Assembly (NCBI GenBank): GCA_009760855.2
Contig: WPIO01000040.1
Span: 1,468,501-1,532,500, forward strand
From: Cristatella mucedo
Taxonomy: Eukaryota > Bryozoa > Phylactolaemata > Cristatellidae
DNA: 64,000 bases
Direction: 5' to 3'
The notes below the pieces were generated by a model. That model searched no databases and was not told the DNA's origin. It worked only from the letters and a program-made list of their open reading frames with translations. The position numbers were made by a program, and so were the translations under genes. This document shows, one piece after another, positions 39,360 to 50,330 of the stretch. Numbering within the stretch: the first letter of the stretch is position 1; each line of letters begins with the position of its first letter.

Positions 39360-40245
39360 GTAAGCATATCATCTACGTAGAAATGGATGTGTAAGTTCAA
39401 AGACTAATTGCTATTCTCAGATTTCGATTCCAGGTTCAACAAAATCACGGCACTGCGAACACCTATATCGGACACAGACGCAATGAATCCTTCATATGCT
39501 GTAAGTTCGGACTTTGGTGGGCAAGTGGTATCTAACGTTTCAGGATAATTTGCAACTATTGCCTCACTTAGTACTTTGTTGCCTAAGAAGCTTGGAATTA
39601 TGAGTTCTCAACTAAATTGCGCAAACATTAAAGGCATCTCGGCTAACTCTGCTGATGGAACAGGGTTTACTTGTGCAAGACCTTACAAAGTAAATAATTA
39701 TGGCTTGCTGAGATCAATGTCTCAATTCTTTGCTGGTGTTTCTAAAGGAAATCTTGATCTGGGGAAGAATGCAATTACAAATGAAAAAGACGTATGATTA
39801 GTTTCTAAGCAATAATTGTATACTGCAAGGCAGCAGTGTAGCATTAGGTACCTGGATGTCACGAGTTTCCCGAGTTTTCTGGAGCTTGGCAGCTTTGGCA
39901 CCCAAGTTAACGGTAAAGGCACAGAAAGTTCTTCTGTTCAGCTTACTCCTGCAGATATTCCAATGTTTGACACAAAAGGTCACAAAGTAGGACTTCCTAT
40001 AATTTGCTACTCCTATCCCAACGTTTATTCCTGGGGGTGTAACAAACTCTGGAATTGTATCTAACGTGTTGCGGAACCGTGATAAGACTGGTGCTTTTAT
40101 TGAACTGACTAGTGATAGCACTTATGGAGTGACTGGAACTTTGATGTTAGAGAATAGAATTGATGGATCTTGTTGATACGCAATTGATAATCTTGCTCTT
40201 GATGAATCAGTAAGCTACGTTGAGTTTCTTGTCAACATAACACAG
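39360..40245 (+). pseudogene. fibre-like protein 1, copy 2
   Basis: Homolog of 10560-11423. Blocks SSQLNCANIKGISANSADGT, ARPYKVNNYGLLRSM and a C-terminal TYGVTGT...VSYVEFLVNI are readable with stops and frameshifts. The N-terminal shaft repeat is missing or destroyed. Confidence 0.55.
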
Positions 40246-40289
40246 AAGATGTCACTCAACTGCAGAAGGAGAGGAGCTGCCGCGAAGAA

Positions 40290-41098
40290 TTGCATTCGTA
40301 GAACTAGCTGGCGGTATACTTGCCGGGCGCTTGAACATGAATGAGAACATGACGAAAATTTAGGTGGATTTCCTGTTGATCCTGTGATGCGATAAATCGA
40401 AAGTATGTTGACATTAATTTTGACACCAAAGTTTCTGGAGGAACTATAGCCGATGGCGATCACGATGGGAATGGTCACCGAGGCCCCTTCATCCTTTTCA
40501 TCCAAGCGATGCAGCAACAAAAGATTGGGAAGATACAGAGTTAGCATCAACTGGCGGATAATCTACTGGAACTTTAACTGTCAATGTTTTTATTAACGTC
40601 AGCAGTCCTCCGTGTTTAGGCACCGATGCTACAAATAAAGATTACATATGTGCTAGCTTTGTTAGGGCTACTGGTGGAGCTATTGCTGGGAACATGGACG
40701 TGAGAGGAAATTCAATCAAAGTTTTAACTGATCCGGTTGATGATAATGACGGAGTTAGGCTTGGTTGGTTAAAAACAATAAGAGATGGTAAATATAATGA
40801 CAGTGACTTTTAGTGGAATTTACAATGGCAGTAGAAACCAGTTGACTAGTACTTTGGAAATGTAATTGTTCCACGAGGATTATTTATTGTAACAGCGTTA
40901 TATTATTTGGAAGGCGCTAGTACTTTTAATGTCCGCAATCTATTAGGTGGCTCCTATCCCATAGTGTCTGGCAAATCTCTGGTTGGTAGATATACATTAG
41001 ATACAAACAAAAAACTTGTTGAAGATGTATCTCCCACATCATCAGGAGGACTTTATGGTAAGACAATAATTATTATTGTTTGTATAGCTTCGAATTAA
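40290..41098 (+). pseudogene. fibre-like protein 2, copy 2
   Basis: Homolog of 11426-12331. MDVRGNSIKVLTDPVDDND and GATNKDYI-like shaft repeats and the terminal GKTIIIIVCIASN are readable. Several frameshifts. A C-terminal piece (40907-41098) is open. Confidence 0.5.
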
Positions 41099-41100
41099 AA

Positions 41101-42231
41101 AATGCTAACCAGAAAAGCCTTGGATATGCAAGGAACACTTGATTACACGGGCAATAAAATCTTAAATCAAGTAATAGCAATTGATGCCGGGCTGGTTTGG
41201 TCTAGCGGTTAAGGTGCTCGCCCCGACCAAAGTCTGGCTAAGATCGTGGGCTAGAGCCCTGAGGCATATGTGAAGCGCCTGAATAGAGATTAAGTTATCT
41301 TATGGTGCTATACAAATAAATTATAATTTATAATAAAGAAACTGTTTGTAAAGTTTTTTCTGATAGCAATTACCTAAGGAAAGATTTTCACACGATATTA
41401 AGAGGAGATATATCTGCTAACTCTAAAAAATATGCGGGAGTGCAAAATCCTACAAATGGAATGAATATTTTTTACAAAGGAATATGTTGATACCAATGCT
41501 CAAAAGGACGGATGGCTTATCAATGGAAATTTAAAATTAAATCGTTTGATTGTTTCTAGGAATGTTGCTGGTGGAGTTTATACAAAAGCTAGTGCGACAA
41601 GAAGATTTTTAGGTAATACTCCTCCAAAGTTGTATGGAAATCTCTCAGTTACAAGTGTAACTGATGTCGAAATAACCGATGATAGTTCTTTGTCAAGATA
41701 ATTAGATGCCAAATTGGCCAAAACCTGCTTGTGCTAGACTCGCGATGAATAAATAAGATCTTATTGGTGCAGAACAAGGCAAGGCATGTAGCATTAATCC
41801 GTATGTAAGTAATGTGATAAAAAATCTTCCTCCCAGTCATGCGAAGCCCAAGAATTTTAATATAAGTATATCCCTGAGATATGAAAAGGATGTCTTATGT
41901 TTGGATTCAAGACATATGTCCGGAGAAATTGAAATTATGAGTCCAATTGGCCAATTATTTCCTATCAATTATATTGGCATTATCAACATTCGATCTTCAG
42001 GAGGATCAGGAAAGACAATCTATTAGTAATTTTGAAATTTATAATCTTTTGCAATTATCAAAATTCATCTTGCTTAACTTTGCTGCTGTTGGTGGCAGAG
42101 ATTTTACCTCTACCAGGAAGGCCATTACCGCAGAGAATACATCTGAGTTTGATGTAACGATAGGTATTGTAATATCTCCAATAAATTCAATTATGTTTCC
42201 AAGTGATGAACTTGGAATTTCTTATATTTAA
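41101..42231 (+). pseudogene. fibre-like protein 3, copy 2
   Basis: Homolog of 12333-13434. Begins MLTRKALDMQGTLDYTGNKI, is interrupted by a SINE (41188-41335), and resumes with SANSKKYAGVQNPTNG and TKEYVDTNAQKDGW. The C-terminal part is degenerate. Confidence 0.5.
41188..41335 (+). mobile_element. tRNA-derived SINE, family 1
   Basis: A-box-like TTTGGTCTAGCGGTTAAGG, B-box-like GTGGGCTAGAGCCC and the 3' tail with GCGCCTGAATAGAGATTAAG, ending in a TAATT-rich stretch. It splits the third fibre gene. Confidence 0.85.
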
Positions 42232-42234
42232 ACT

Positions 42235-42640
42235 CTTCAGTCTAACTATTCCTTCAGAAATTTCTTTTGGTTCCGTTAATGCTTTGAACAAGCCCGAGTC
42301 TAATGCTTTGTGCAGTCTTTTTGTTGTCTCTATTTTTTTGAGTAAGCTTCTGAGATGATACAGCCAATTGTTTCAATTTGTAGGATCCTACAGAAACTCT
42401 TCGAAGATTGACCCATCACGAACTTTTGAAGAGATACCAGACATCTTCGGAACTGCGCAAGAAATCCCCGATGCCTTGAACTCAAACACTAGTCTCAGTG
42501 CTTCAAGCAAAGCCCTGATGTCTTCAACGCGACCAATTGGGAAAAAATCAGTCTTAACGTTTCTAAATTGTTGGCCTTGGGTTTCTTTCAGCCCATCAGT
42601 GCACCTTGTTTCTATTGGAATCATTTCATATACTAAGCAC
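42235..42640 (-). pseudogene. conserved unknown protein, copy 2
   Basis: Homolog of 13431-13808. Readable blocks are KETQGQQFRNVKTDFFPIG, RVEDIRALLEALRLVFEFKA and GSIFEEFL; the C-terminal helix lies after a frameshift. Confidence 0.5.
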
Positions 42641-42649
42641 AATCGTATT

Positions 42650-43195
42650 GCTGAACCGCCGCCGATGGAGCAGTATATGGCGCAGCAGATGGATGCAGCA
42701 ACTGACGAAATAGCCGCCTTGTGCCTTGCACTTGTGCCATCAGAGATGTCTGGCATGATTGCATAGCACTCGTCTTTCACGATGCCAGAGTTGTCTGGCT
42801 TCATTCCTGATACTCCTGAGATCACAGTTGATACTGTTGGCAGTTGGCTAGCAATCCATGTAGTTGATCCAGAGATTATTATTATAATTTTATTATTTAC
42901 TATTATTATTATCGCCAGGAGTACCAAGAAGGGCGTCAACTTTGCTTCGGACAGTAGTTTCCAGGTCCTACGACGTAACGTCAGAGTGATACCTGCTGAA
43001 ATTATTTTCTGCGCCTCGGCATCGCACACGTCAACGTAGAATTTCTTTACTGAAGTGTCTGTCATTACTGAGATGTCTGCATCGAGTGCTTGTGCGTCGT
43101 AAGCGGTCATCCGCGACTTAACGAGATGATCTACGTACGCTTTCAGTGCTGTTGCTGATGCTGCTAGGTTTGGATCAGTGGCTGCTCCGGACATT
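42650..43195 (-). pseudogene. conserved unknown protein with unstable linker, copy 2
   Basis: Homolog of 13845-14358, starting at the ATG after TCTATAGGAAA near 43195. ATALKAYVDHLVKSRMTAYD, DISVMTDTSVKKFYVD and TTWIASQLPTVSTVISGVSG are readable. An ATT-type microsatellite (about 42875-42915) replaces the short repeat of copy 1 in the same linker. Confidence 0.55.
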
Positions 43196-43260
43196 TTCCT
43201 ATAGAATGATAAAAACAACATGCACACAAAGAAACAAATACTGCAAACCCTTTGATAGGC

Positions 43261-43544
43261 TAGCTAAGCAATCTGGAGGCCTCTTTTTTTGGTCTTTGGT
43301 TTCTTCTTCTTGCTTTCAGCTTCGGCTAACATTGACATGAGTTTACCTCGACATTCAATTAGCTTATCACGAGTGTCGCAGATCTCAACTACAATGTCTA
43401 GATAGCATGTATCTAGATCGGAAATTAGTTTGTTGAGAGATGATGCTTGAGGATTCAAGGATCAGAAACTTTCAAGTTTTTCTGAAAAGTCTTGATTTCA
43501 AGATTCCGCGATCGATCGCAACCGCAAATTCTAGAGACATTCAT
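43261..43544 (-). pseudogene. small helical protein, single member in copy 2
   Basis: Homolog of paralog 4 of copy 1 (15147-15422). It begins NVSRICGCDRSRNLEIK after TTATATAGAAA. A TGA and a frameshift near 43452 precede the conserved SDLDTCYLDIVVEICDTRDKL helix and a Lys-rich tail. No second, third or fourth member is present. Confidence 0.55.
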
Positions 43545-43577
43545 TTTCTATATAATAATAAAAAAAACTTAATCCAG

Positions 43578-43836
43578 TTATACATCAGTTTCACTATCTA
43601 CAGCGGAACCGAATTCTGAATATAAAACGTCATCACAGTAATATTCTATCTCGGATTCATAATCGATGTCTGATTCTGACTCTTGATTGGAGTCGTAATC
43701 GGGATCATCTGAGTCAGAATCAGTTTCCATTGCTAGTTCTTCTGATACAACTTGCTCAGTTGGAAGTTGAGTTTTGACCATTTTTTTACTACTGTTGAGA
43801 AAAATTCATCGGCTCATCAAGAAGAATGTCTGCCAT
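43578..43836 (-). pseudogene. acidic viral protein, copy 2
   Basis: The ATG follows AGTATAGGAGACA. After a stop in the first codons the 67-codon piece (43578-43781) is Asp/Glu/Ser/Tyr-rich (ETDSDSDDPDYDSN), like the gene at 15460-15742. Confidence 0.45.
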
Positions 43837-44499
43837 TGTCTCCTATACTACGTAATTTTTTCTTTCAATTTAAATTGGTAAGTGCTGCAGAAGCCGGGAT
43901 CTCGGCCTTCACTAATTGCTTTGCTAATTCTGTAATGTCCGTAAGCATAGCTACATCGACCGCAATTTAGCCAATATCGATTGGAGTCTAATGATGACTA
44001 TCCACGCTTTTCTAATCCCTGAGTTGTTACCTTGTGACCTTTTTGAACCATCTTGTGAAAGCGCATATTCAACTTCTGCTTATATTCAATCGTAGAAGTA
44101 TAGTCTTCTATCTTGTGCTCAGACGATATTGTATTTGCAGTGTTTAAGCAAGCTAATTATTCGTTGAGCTTTAGTTAGCCTTTCTTGACTCCTGGAGCTG
44201 TAGCTTTCATTAGGTATGGCTGCTCAACAACTTTAACAGAATTTAGTTTTGGCCTAGAAGCGCGTACATCTTTTATAGAGGAACCCTTAACCTCGTCCTT
44301 GAACTTACCAAACGCTTCTTTGTCAAACCAATCCTGTCGATGTCTTTGCAATCTTTGTGAATTTGTTAACTTTCTATTTCTAGCACGAAGGAATCTGTGT
44401 CAGCGTATACTAGTTTTACTTTGCTACCAAACTTTGGAATGAGAACATCGTAATGCTTGCTTGTGAAGTTTTGATAGATCAAGAGCGGCGGAGCCTCTG

Positions 44500-45340
44500 A
44501 ATATGTAATGTAGTGTCATGTAATTTAATGTAATGTAATGTAGTGTATCTCCGTAATGTAGTGTATCTCCGTCTGTAGCTCCACAAAGTCATAAAGACCA
44601 TGTGGGCGTTACGCAGGAGAGTTTTGTATAGCGCACTCACAGCCTAAGCGACTTTCGGTACGCATTCGGTAGCCAACAGACTTTGTCTCACGCAAAAAAG
44701 AGAAGGTGGGAGGCATAGCTGAGTCAGGAGAGCAGTTGAGGTAGTGAGTGGCAAGGAAGTGGCAGCTCAAGACCGCTGAAAAGGATGTGCCACAGTCGGC
44801 AGTTGGAGAGTAGTTGTCGTTGCGTAAGAATTGTGGAAGCGAGTTTCACTGTCTAGGACCTGCAGAGCTAAGGCTTCTGTCGCCAACTATCTTTAAGCGG
44901 AGGAACGGAACAGCTAATTTATTGTCCACATAGGCCCTGAGGGCGTGAACAGGCTGAAACTGGTGCAGCAGTTTGGCTTGGTACGAAGGAGCCAAGCCGT
45001 GGCGGTCCTTGTGGGTCAGCGTAAAAACTTTGCTCTGTATCCATTGCTCAATCGGCATCCATCCTAGCTCTTTTAGCAAAGGAGACACATGCTCAAACCT
45101 CTCGGACTTGAAGACTAGCCTTGCAGCCATATTCATTGTCAGCGGCAGTGGCCTAATTGCTTTCTTTGGTAGCCCAGCCAGAAGGGAATCACAATAATCA
45201 AGCCGAGACAGAACTAAGGAGCTAGTTAAATCTTTTACAAGCCACTGTGGAAGACAGCTCCTAATCTTCAATAGAGATCGGACGTGATGGCTAGCTGTAG
45301 GAGCAGCCTTCTGAATTAAGCTTTCAAAATTGAGGCAGCT
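44500..45340 (-). mobile_element. LINE fragment, second CR1/L2-like family
   Basis: Open over 44846-45271: a SRLDYCDSLLAGLP block followed by NMAARLVFKSERFEHVSPLL and an SAGPRQ end, the C-terminal part of CR1/L2-type reverse transcriptases. The tail does not share the hairpin of the other LINE. A TAATGTAGTG-type short repeat lies at its 3' end (44505-44575). The AT-rich stretch 45470-45600 has no gene. Confidence 0.75.
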
Positions 45341-46375
45341 GTCGAAAACGACAACCTAAATTTCGAAAACAAACCTAAATCCTAATCTTTGGATAGGGAT
45401 CGGACGTGATGCTGGAATAGAGGCTGGCTTAGTTTCGTTTCTCGCTCGCCATGCTCAAATGCAATAAGTGTATCAATAATTGATTAAAATAGTAATCATA
45501 TCAAATATAAATGATAATAGTAATAATAATAAAATACTAATTAATTAATAATTAATAATATTCATACTATTATTAATCATATCAAAGCATCGAAAGGATT
45601 TCATGCAAAGGCTATTATCTCATTCGTTTTTGATGCATTTTTTCCTCGCCCTCGATGACTGCTCCTGAGTTAGCAATTCTAACATTAACACGCCTTTCTA
45701 CGTCTTTGCAGGTCTTGCCGAAGATCTGGCACGTGAAGGTTTTGTAAAGACCTCTAGAGAAGTTGTCTTCTTTATAATTCTATCGTACTTAATCTTTTTT
45801 TCTACACAAACGCTTATAAAAAGGCTGCGACCAAGGTTTCTGATCAAATGTGAACACACGGTACAGTTAGTGATACGACTACCTTGCTTAGCTAAAAACT
45901 GTCGGCATCTGTACTGTGCAAGAAATTTGTACTTAAGTTTAAAATCATAAATTAGTTTCGGTGTGGGAAAAGCACCAGTATAATATTTTGTTACTTTGAA
46001 ATAAGATATATCTTTTGCTAAAGAAGCAACGATTTCAGATAATGGAGATTGCATAAAATTGTAAGTGTCCTTAAAATGTAGATTTGTTAAATCTGTCAGT
46101 GCCTAGTTGTTCGCAATGCGCTGGATCGTGATACTTTTTTAAAGGATTGGATGAAACTAAAAAGAAAGGCTCGTATTTGACGAGAAGAAGATCAACATGC
46201 CAACCTGTAATTTATTTTTGTTGCTTTGTTGATTTCAATAGCGCAGGCCCAGTCTTTTTCATAATACTCGAAAACGTGTTTGCTTACCGTTCAGCTGAAT
46301 ACTGAAATTTAAAATTTATGTTTAACATACAACATATTAGCATTTTTATATTTATATATATATATGTTAAAATAT

Positions 46376-46440
46376 AATTCATTTGTATAGCGCCCCAAGA
46401 GAACTAAATCTCTATTCAGGTGCTTCACATATGCCTCATT
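46376..46440 (-). mobile_element. SINE family 1, 3' part only
   Basis: Minus-strand GAGGCATATGTGAAGCACCT, the AGAGATTTAGTTCTCT hairpin and GGGGCGCTATACAAATGAAT. The tRNA-like half is missing. Confidence 0.7.
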
Positions 46441-47115
46441 AATTATATTATTTATATATATGTTAAAGAATTAAACACATTTAATATAAATTTATTTATT
46501 AATAAACATTCAGCTGAATGCTTAACATTCAGCAGTTTGCCAAGTAACCGTATCTATGATTTCTAATGGCCAATCGAGAGCCTGGATATAATCCTTTGCA
46601 CATGTATACGTTGTGTCTAGATGTTCCTTTAAGTCATTTATTGTTTGAGCATCACTTTCTCTAGGATTTAGAAACCTCAACGCACACCACAGAGCGCAAT
46701 AGTTATCACTGTTTTGAACATTAATGCAACATTTTTTGCTGAAGATTGTTTTGGTAATGGGATGTAACTAGAACCTTTCCTCTGAACAATGTTGGCAATT
46801 GCAAAGGCAAATGAAGATATGCCATCAATAACCCAACCAGATCCGATACAATCTTCTGAAGATATGTCAGTAACTTCTCTCAGCATTTCATTCAATCTGT
46901 TTTTTAACTATTGTGCGATAGGATTCTCTATCGGTAACAATAGTTGATGGACAATACACAAAGCGCACATCTCTCGTTTCAGTAGATGGATTTGAAATAT
47001 GAAGCTTTGATAGAGTGTAGCGCCTGAATGAACTAAACTTTGATGAAACTTTGCTTAATTCAGCAGCATAAAAATCAACAGCATCTCTTAAATCGTCAGC
47101 GTCTGCAGAGTAGTT

Positions 47116-47244
47116 GCCAATTTTGTACGCAAAGGCGTAAGCTTTTCCGGCGCCGTGAAGTAAGCGCGCGCTGGGCCAGCAAGGAAGTCCCTCAGCGTTT
47201 CGCTGCCGCGGAACGACTTGAGACGAGCTACCAACCGATGTGGT
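47116..47244 (+). repeat. direct repeat right of element 2
   Basis: Second copy of the 24057-24183 repeat, abutting the truncated polymerase gene. Both end in GACTTGAGACGAGCTACCAA followed by CCGA. Confidence 0.75.
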
Positions 47245-47325
47245 ACCGCTCAAAGTTCTGCACTTCCTACCGACGCTTCGCTCGGCGCTCAGTAGCCATA
47301 ACTATATATCGTCGTATATGTATAG

Positions 47326-47388
47326 GTATATATATATATGGCATATATATATGGCATATATATATATGCCATATATATATATATATAT

Positions 47389-47430
<42 letters not shown>

Positions 47431-47604
47431 ATATATATGCCATATAGATATATATATATGGTATATATATAAATATATATATATATACAGTATATGTATA
47501 TGTACACACAGTAGTCGTTATATGTATATATGTATATATTTTTACGTTATATATATATATACATATATTATTACGCTATATGTATATATTATTACGTATA
47601 TGTA

Positions 47605-47660
<56 letters not shown>
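47326..47660. repeat. (AT)n-rich compound microsatellite
   Basis: Long alternating AT with regular ATGGCATA and GTATAT interruptions. The ATATGGCATAT variant recurs several times. Confidence 0.95.
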
Positions 47661-47666
<6 letters not shown>

Positions 47667-47873
47667 GTAGCCGTTACTACGTATCGTACCAGGTCTCCGC
47701 GGTGCTGTCATCTCTGGCAGCTCTCGTAAGGCCCGCCATTTACTATGGCCAGTCCGTTGGTTTGTGCAAGCTATCAGGCTCTTGTAAAAAGGTGGTCGGC
47801 GGCAGACTGAGACCCAGCGTGCGTCCGCGATAGCCCCTTCGATGCTCTTTCGGGATACCCTCTCTCCGACGTT

Positions 47874-48161
47874 TCAATATGGCTCCGCCGCCGCGCGGCG
47901 GGCGGAGCTCCCGCTCCTTGCGCCGCCGCCGCCGCCGCCGCCTCCGCCGCCGCCGCACGGCTCGCGACCGCCGCTGCCGGCGGCGGAGCGGCTCGCCCGC
48001 GCGGCGGCGGACTCGGCGGAGGTGGCGGACGCCGCGTAGATCCGGGTCGTTTTGCAGTCGCCGACGCGTCGCAACAGTTGGTCGACGGCACGCACGCGAT
48101 CGGTGAGGTCGTCGGCGAGCCGCCGCAGTTCGGCGTTGCGGCCCTCGAGACGCTGCAGTTC
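47874..48161 (-). CDS. bZIP protein, leucine-zipper exon (3')
   Basis: Read on the minus strand, an acceptor (TTTATCGCAG) precedes GAACTGCAGCGT. The encoded helix, ELQRLEGRNAELRRLADDL and on to RAVDQLLRRV, has Leu/Val every seventh residue and an Asn at a core 'a' position. That is the pattern of a dimerising leucine zipper. It continues in phase from the exon at 50331-50486, which ends with a basic region and the first heptad position. After the zipper the frame is Ala/Gly-rich and ends with a stop at 47874, so this is the likely terminal exon. The subfamily (C/EBP- or ATF4-like) is a guess. Confidence 0.6.
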   Translation of the reverse strand, partial: ELQRLEGRNAELRRLADDLTDRVRAVDQLLRRVGDCKTTRIYAASATSAESAAARASRSAAGSGGREPCGGGGGGGGGGGARSGSSARRAAAEPY

Positions 48162-48239
48162 CTGCGATAAAGTGGGTCGCACGAATAACTGCGATACACT
48201 GCGATACAGCTGCCATTTTTTTCAACAATATACGTCATA

Positions 48240-49375
48240 GAGCTGCAGTTTTAATTCTAAATTGTGCAGAGTAGCGCTGCTGAGTTACGCAACAAATTTC
48301 ACGCAACTTCGCTTCGCTTTCCTCGCGCTATGGCCTCAAACGGCCGGGCCAGCTAGCCCTTTATACACGTCTTTACGGCGATAATGCTGCCATTTTCACA
48401 AAATGCTTCGAGCAGCTTCGGTTTTAATTCAGAATGATATAGAGCAGTATCAACAGTTTACCCAGCCGATTTCATGCGATCGTGCTGGCGCGTTCTTACG
48501 AAAAGGCCTCGGACGGCCCGCCCAAAAAGGAGAAGTCTACAAAACTCCAACTGAAATGAAACTGCCATTCTCACAAAGAGCTTCACGCAACTGCGGTTTT
48601 GAATATAAATGATAGAAAACAGTATGCCACGTTCATCCATTAAATTTCAGTCGACCGCTCTTGCACGTTCTCAGGCTGTAGCCTCTGATAGCCCGGTCCA
48701 AATAGTAGGCCTCAACAGTCCAAAAATACGTTACAGCTGCCACTTCCACAACGAGGGTCACTTTACAGCACCTTGGAATTTAAATGATAGAGAATAAGGT
48801 TTCAGATTTACCCATTGAATGTCAAGCGATTGTAATTGCGCGTTCTACTGCTGTGGCCTCCAGAAATCCGGGCCAGCCAGCCTCCGTTCGTCATCGAAAT
48901 GCGATTGAGCTGCCCTTTCCACAATAAGCATTGTGAAACTGCGGTTTTGATTTCGCATTATAGACGACAGTGTTCCAGATTTTTCAACCAAATTTCACGG
49001 CATAGCACTCGGGTTTTCTCATGCTGAGGCTTCAATGGCCCGGGCCGGCAGTGAAACTTCAAACCGCGGCGCCACTTCCAGAATAGGCGTCTTGCCATTG
49101 CAGTTTTGATTCCGAACGATAGACAACAGTTTCCGGGCTATCCAACGAAATTTCATTGAAGAGCACATGAGCGTTCTCATGCTATGCCGACCAATGGCTC
49201 GGGCCAGCCAGCATGCCACCAATGGCCCGGGCCAGCCAGCCACCCTTCATATTCGAACTGCAAAAAAATACTGCAATCTCCGCAATAGGGCAATGTGCAA
49301 TTTTAATTCTGATAACCATGTTCCGGCTGTAGCAATAAAATTGTATGGCTTAGCGCACGGGAGTTTTCATGCTAT
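48240..49375 (+). repeat. diverged tandem satellite, about 175-bp monomer
   Basis: Six to seven units, each with a CTGCGGTTTTGATTC-like start, an AATGATAGA block, a TTTCATGCGATAG-like block, CGTTCTCATGCTATGGCC and an ATGGCCCGGGCCAGCCAGCC end. Starts fall near 48243, 48416, 48591, 48770, 48943, 49098 and 49290. Identity between monomers is modest. A short internal duplication of the GGGCCAGCCA end lies near 49200-49245. Confidence 0.7.
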
Positions 49376-49500
49376 AATAATAATGATAATAATACACTTG
49401 ATAAAGCCCTCTCTGAGAGCTCAATCTCTTTCTAGGCGCTTTACGAGTGCTGCAAGGGGAAATGCGATTAAATGGTGAGTAACATCATGCTTGATAAACA
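49376..49500 (-). repeat. LINE 3' tail
   Basis: Minus-strand 3' end of the CR1/L2-like family, with the AAAGAGATTGAG hairpin, GGGCTTTATCAAGTG and an ATT microsatellite. The adjoining 49500-50150 shows no supported feature. Confidence 0.65.
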
Positions 49501-50330
49501 ACATGAATAACATGGTTATCTCTAGAGGGCGCCGCGAGGTCACCGGATGGAGGATGCCAAAAAGGCATTTCGCTCGGCGTTTCCCTTAAGAGCTCAGAAG
49601 CTCCGATTTTTGCGGATGGCCCTACTCCGTTAATAAACTGCAAGAAAAACTCGACTTTATTTTCAAATTACAAGTCAACTTTTAAAAAACAGTGCTGCAT
49701 ACTGCCTGCTATACAGCGGCAGCCGTACTAGTCACAGCGAGTCGCCCGAGGGTTTGAGAATTCAGCCGAGTCGTTCCTAGTTGCCCTAGCACGGGCCCGC
49801 AGCGAGGCCGACTGAGCGCGACATTGATTGAACCTTTAACCCCCGCCCGAAAGCTCGCCAGTCATTGAGGGTGGCTGCCATGATACCGGAAATAAAGCTA
49901 CCGGGTGACGCACCTTGGGCACTGAGCTAAAGGTGTTCCGAAGATTTTCCGGAGCTATAAGAATTATAAGACAACGTAATGGAGTAATAATAATTTATAA
50001 AATAATGGCCAAAGTGAACAGTTAAAATAGCAATAAGAGTTAAATTAGCGAAGTTTTTGGTACTATAGTGCTTTTTTTCTGAGCAGATTTTCGTTGATTT
50101 TGTTGAAGTCGTTGACCTTGTACGACACTCCGCTGGGTTTGTTTAGATTTACGCCCGCTCCCGCATCAAAACCGTGGCCTCGTTCTCGAGCACAGCACAT
50201 TGCATACCACCGTCTGACGCTCTAGCACTCGCGCGAACTAGCGAACGCGCACGCGAGCTCACGCCCTCTCGGCTCGGCGCGCAGTGTCCCGCACGAGGTC
50301 GCGGCGAGGCCGGCAGGCGGCGCCACTCAC

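Larger units (their letters stand above)
24380..47115. mobile_element. endogenous Polinton/adintovirus-like virus, copy 2
   Basis: Collinear with element 1 from the nuclease (27682) to the polymerase N-terminus (about 47110), in the same orientation. It is clearly diverged at the protein level and less AT-rich. It carries extra genes at 24380-27640. Decay is advanced, with stops and frameshifts in most genes and insertions of SINEs (26835, 30105, 41188, 46376) and LINEs (37598-39335, 44500-45590). The right end stops inside the polymerase gene against the direct repeat. No terminal inverted repeat like that of copy 1 was found. The left boundary is uncertain. Confidence 0.85.
43850..47115 (-). 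pseudogene. polB: protein-primed PolB, copy 2, split by a LINE
   Basis: Homolog of 15767-19666. Motif C reads YADTDS (near 44403) and motif B reads CQIFGKT (near 45724); exonuclease motifs and motif A were not found, because the middle of the gene is missing. A LINE (44500-45590) interrupts the palm region. N-terminal blocks (MFKTV...ALCGVR near 46690 and the YSADADDL segment near 47090) remain. The extreme N-terminus is cut at the direct repeat. Confidence 0.75.

Noticed and set aside
24057-47244. LTR retrotransposon with element 2 as its interior
   Set aside because: The direct repeats are short and diverged, lack TG...CA ends, and the interior has viral capsid and PolB genes but no gag-pol, so the flanking repeats are not LTRs.
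47774-48238. Alternative frames over the zipper exon
   Set aside because: Overlapping frames here are Gly/Pro/Arg-rich artefacts of CGG repeats; only the frame with regular heptads and matching splice phase is supported.
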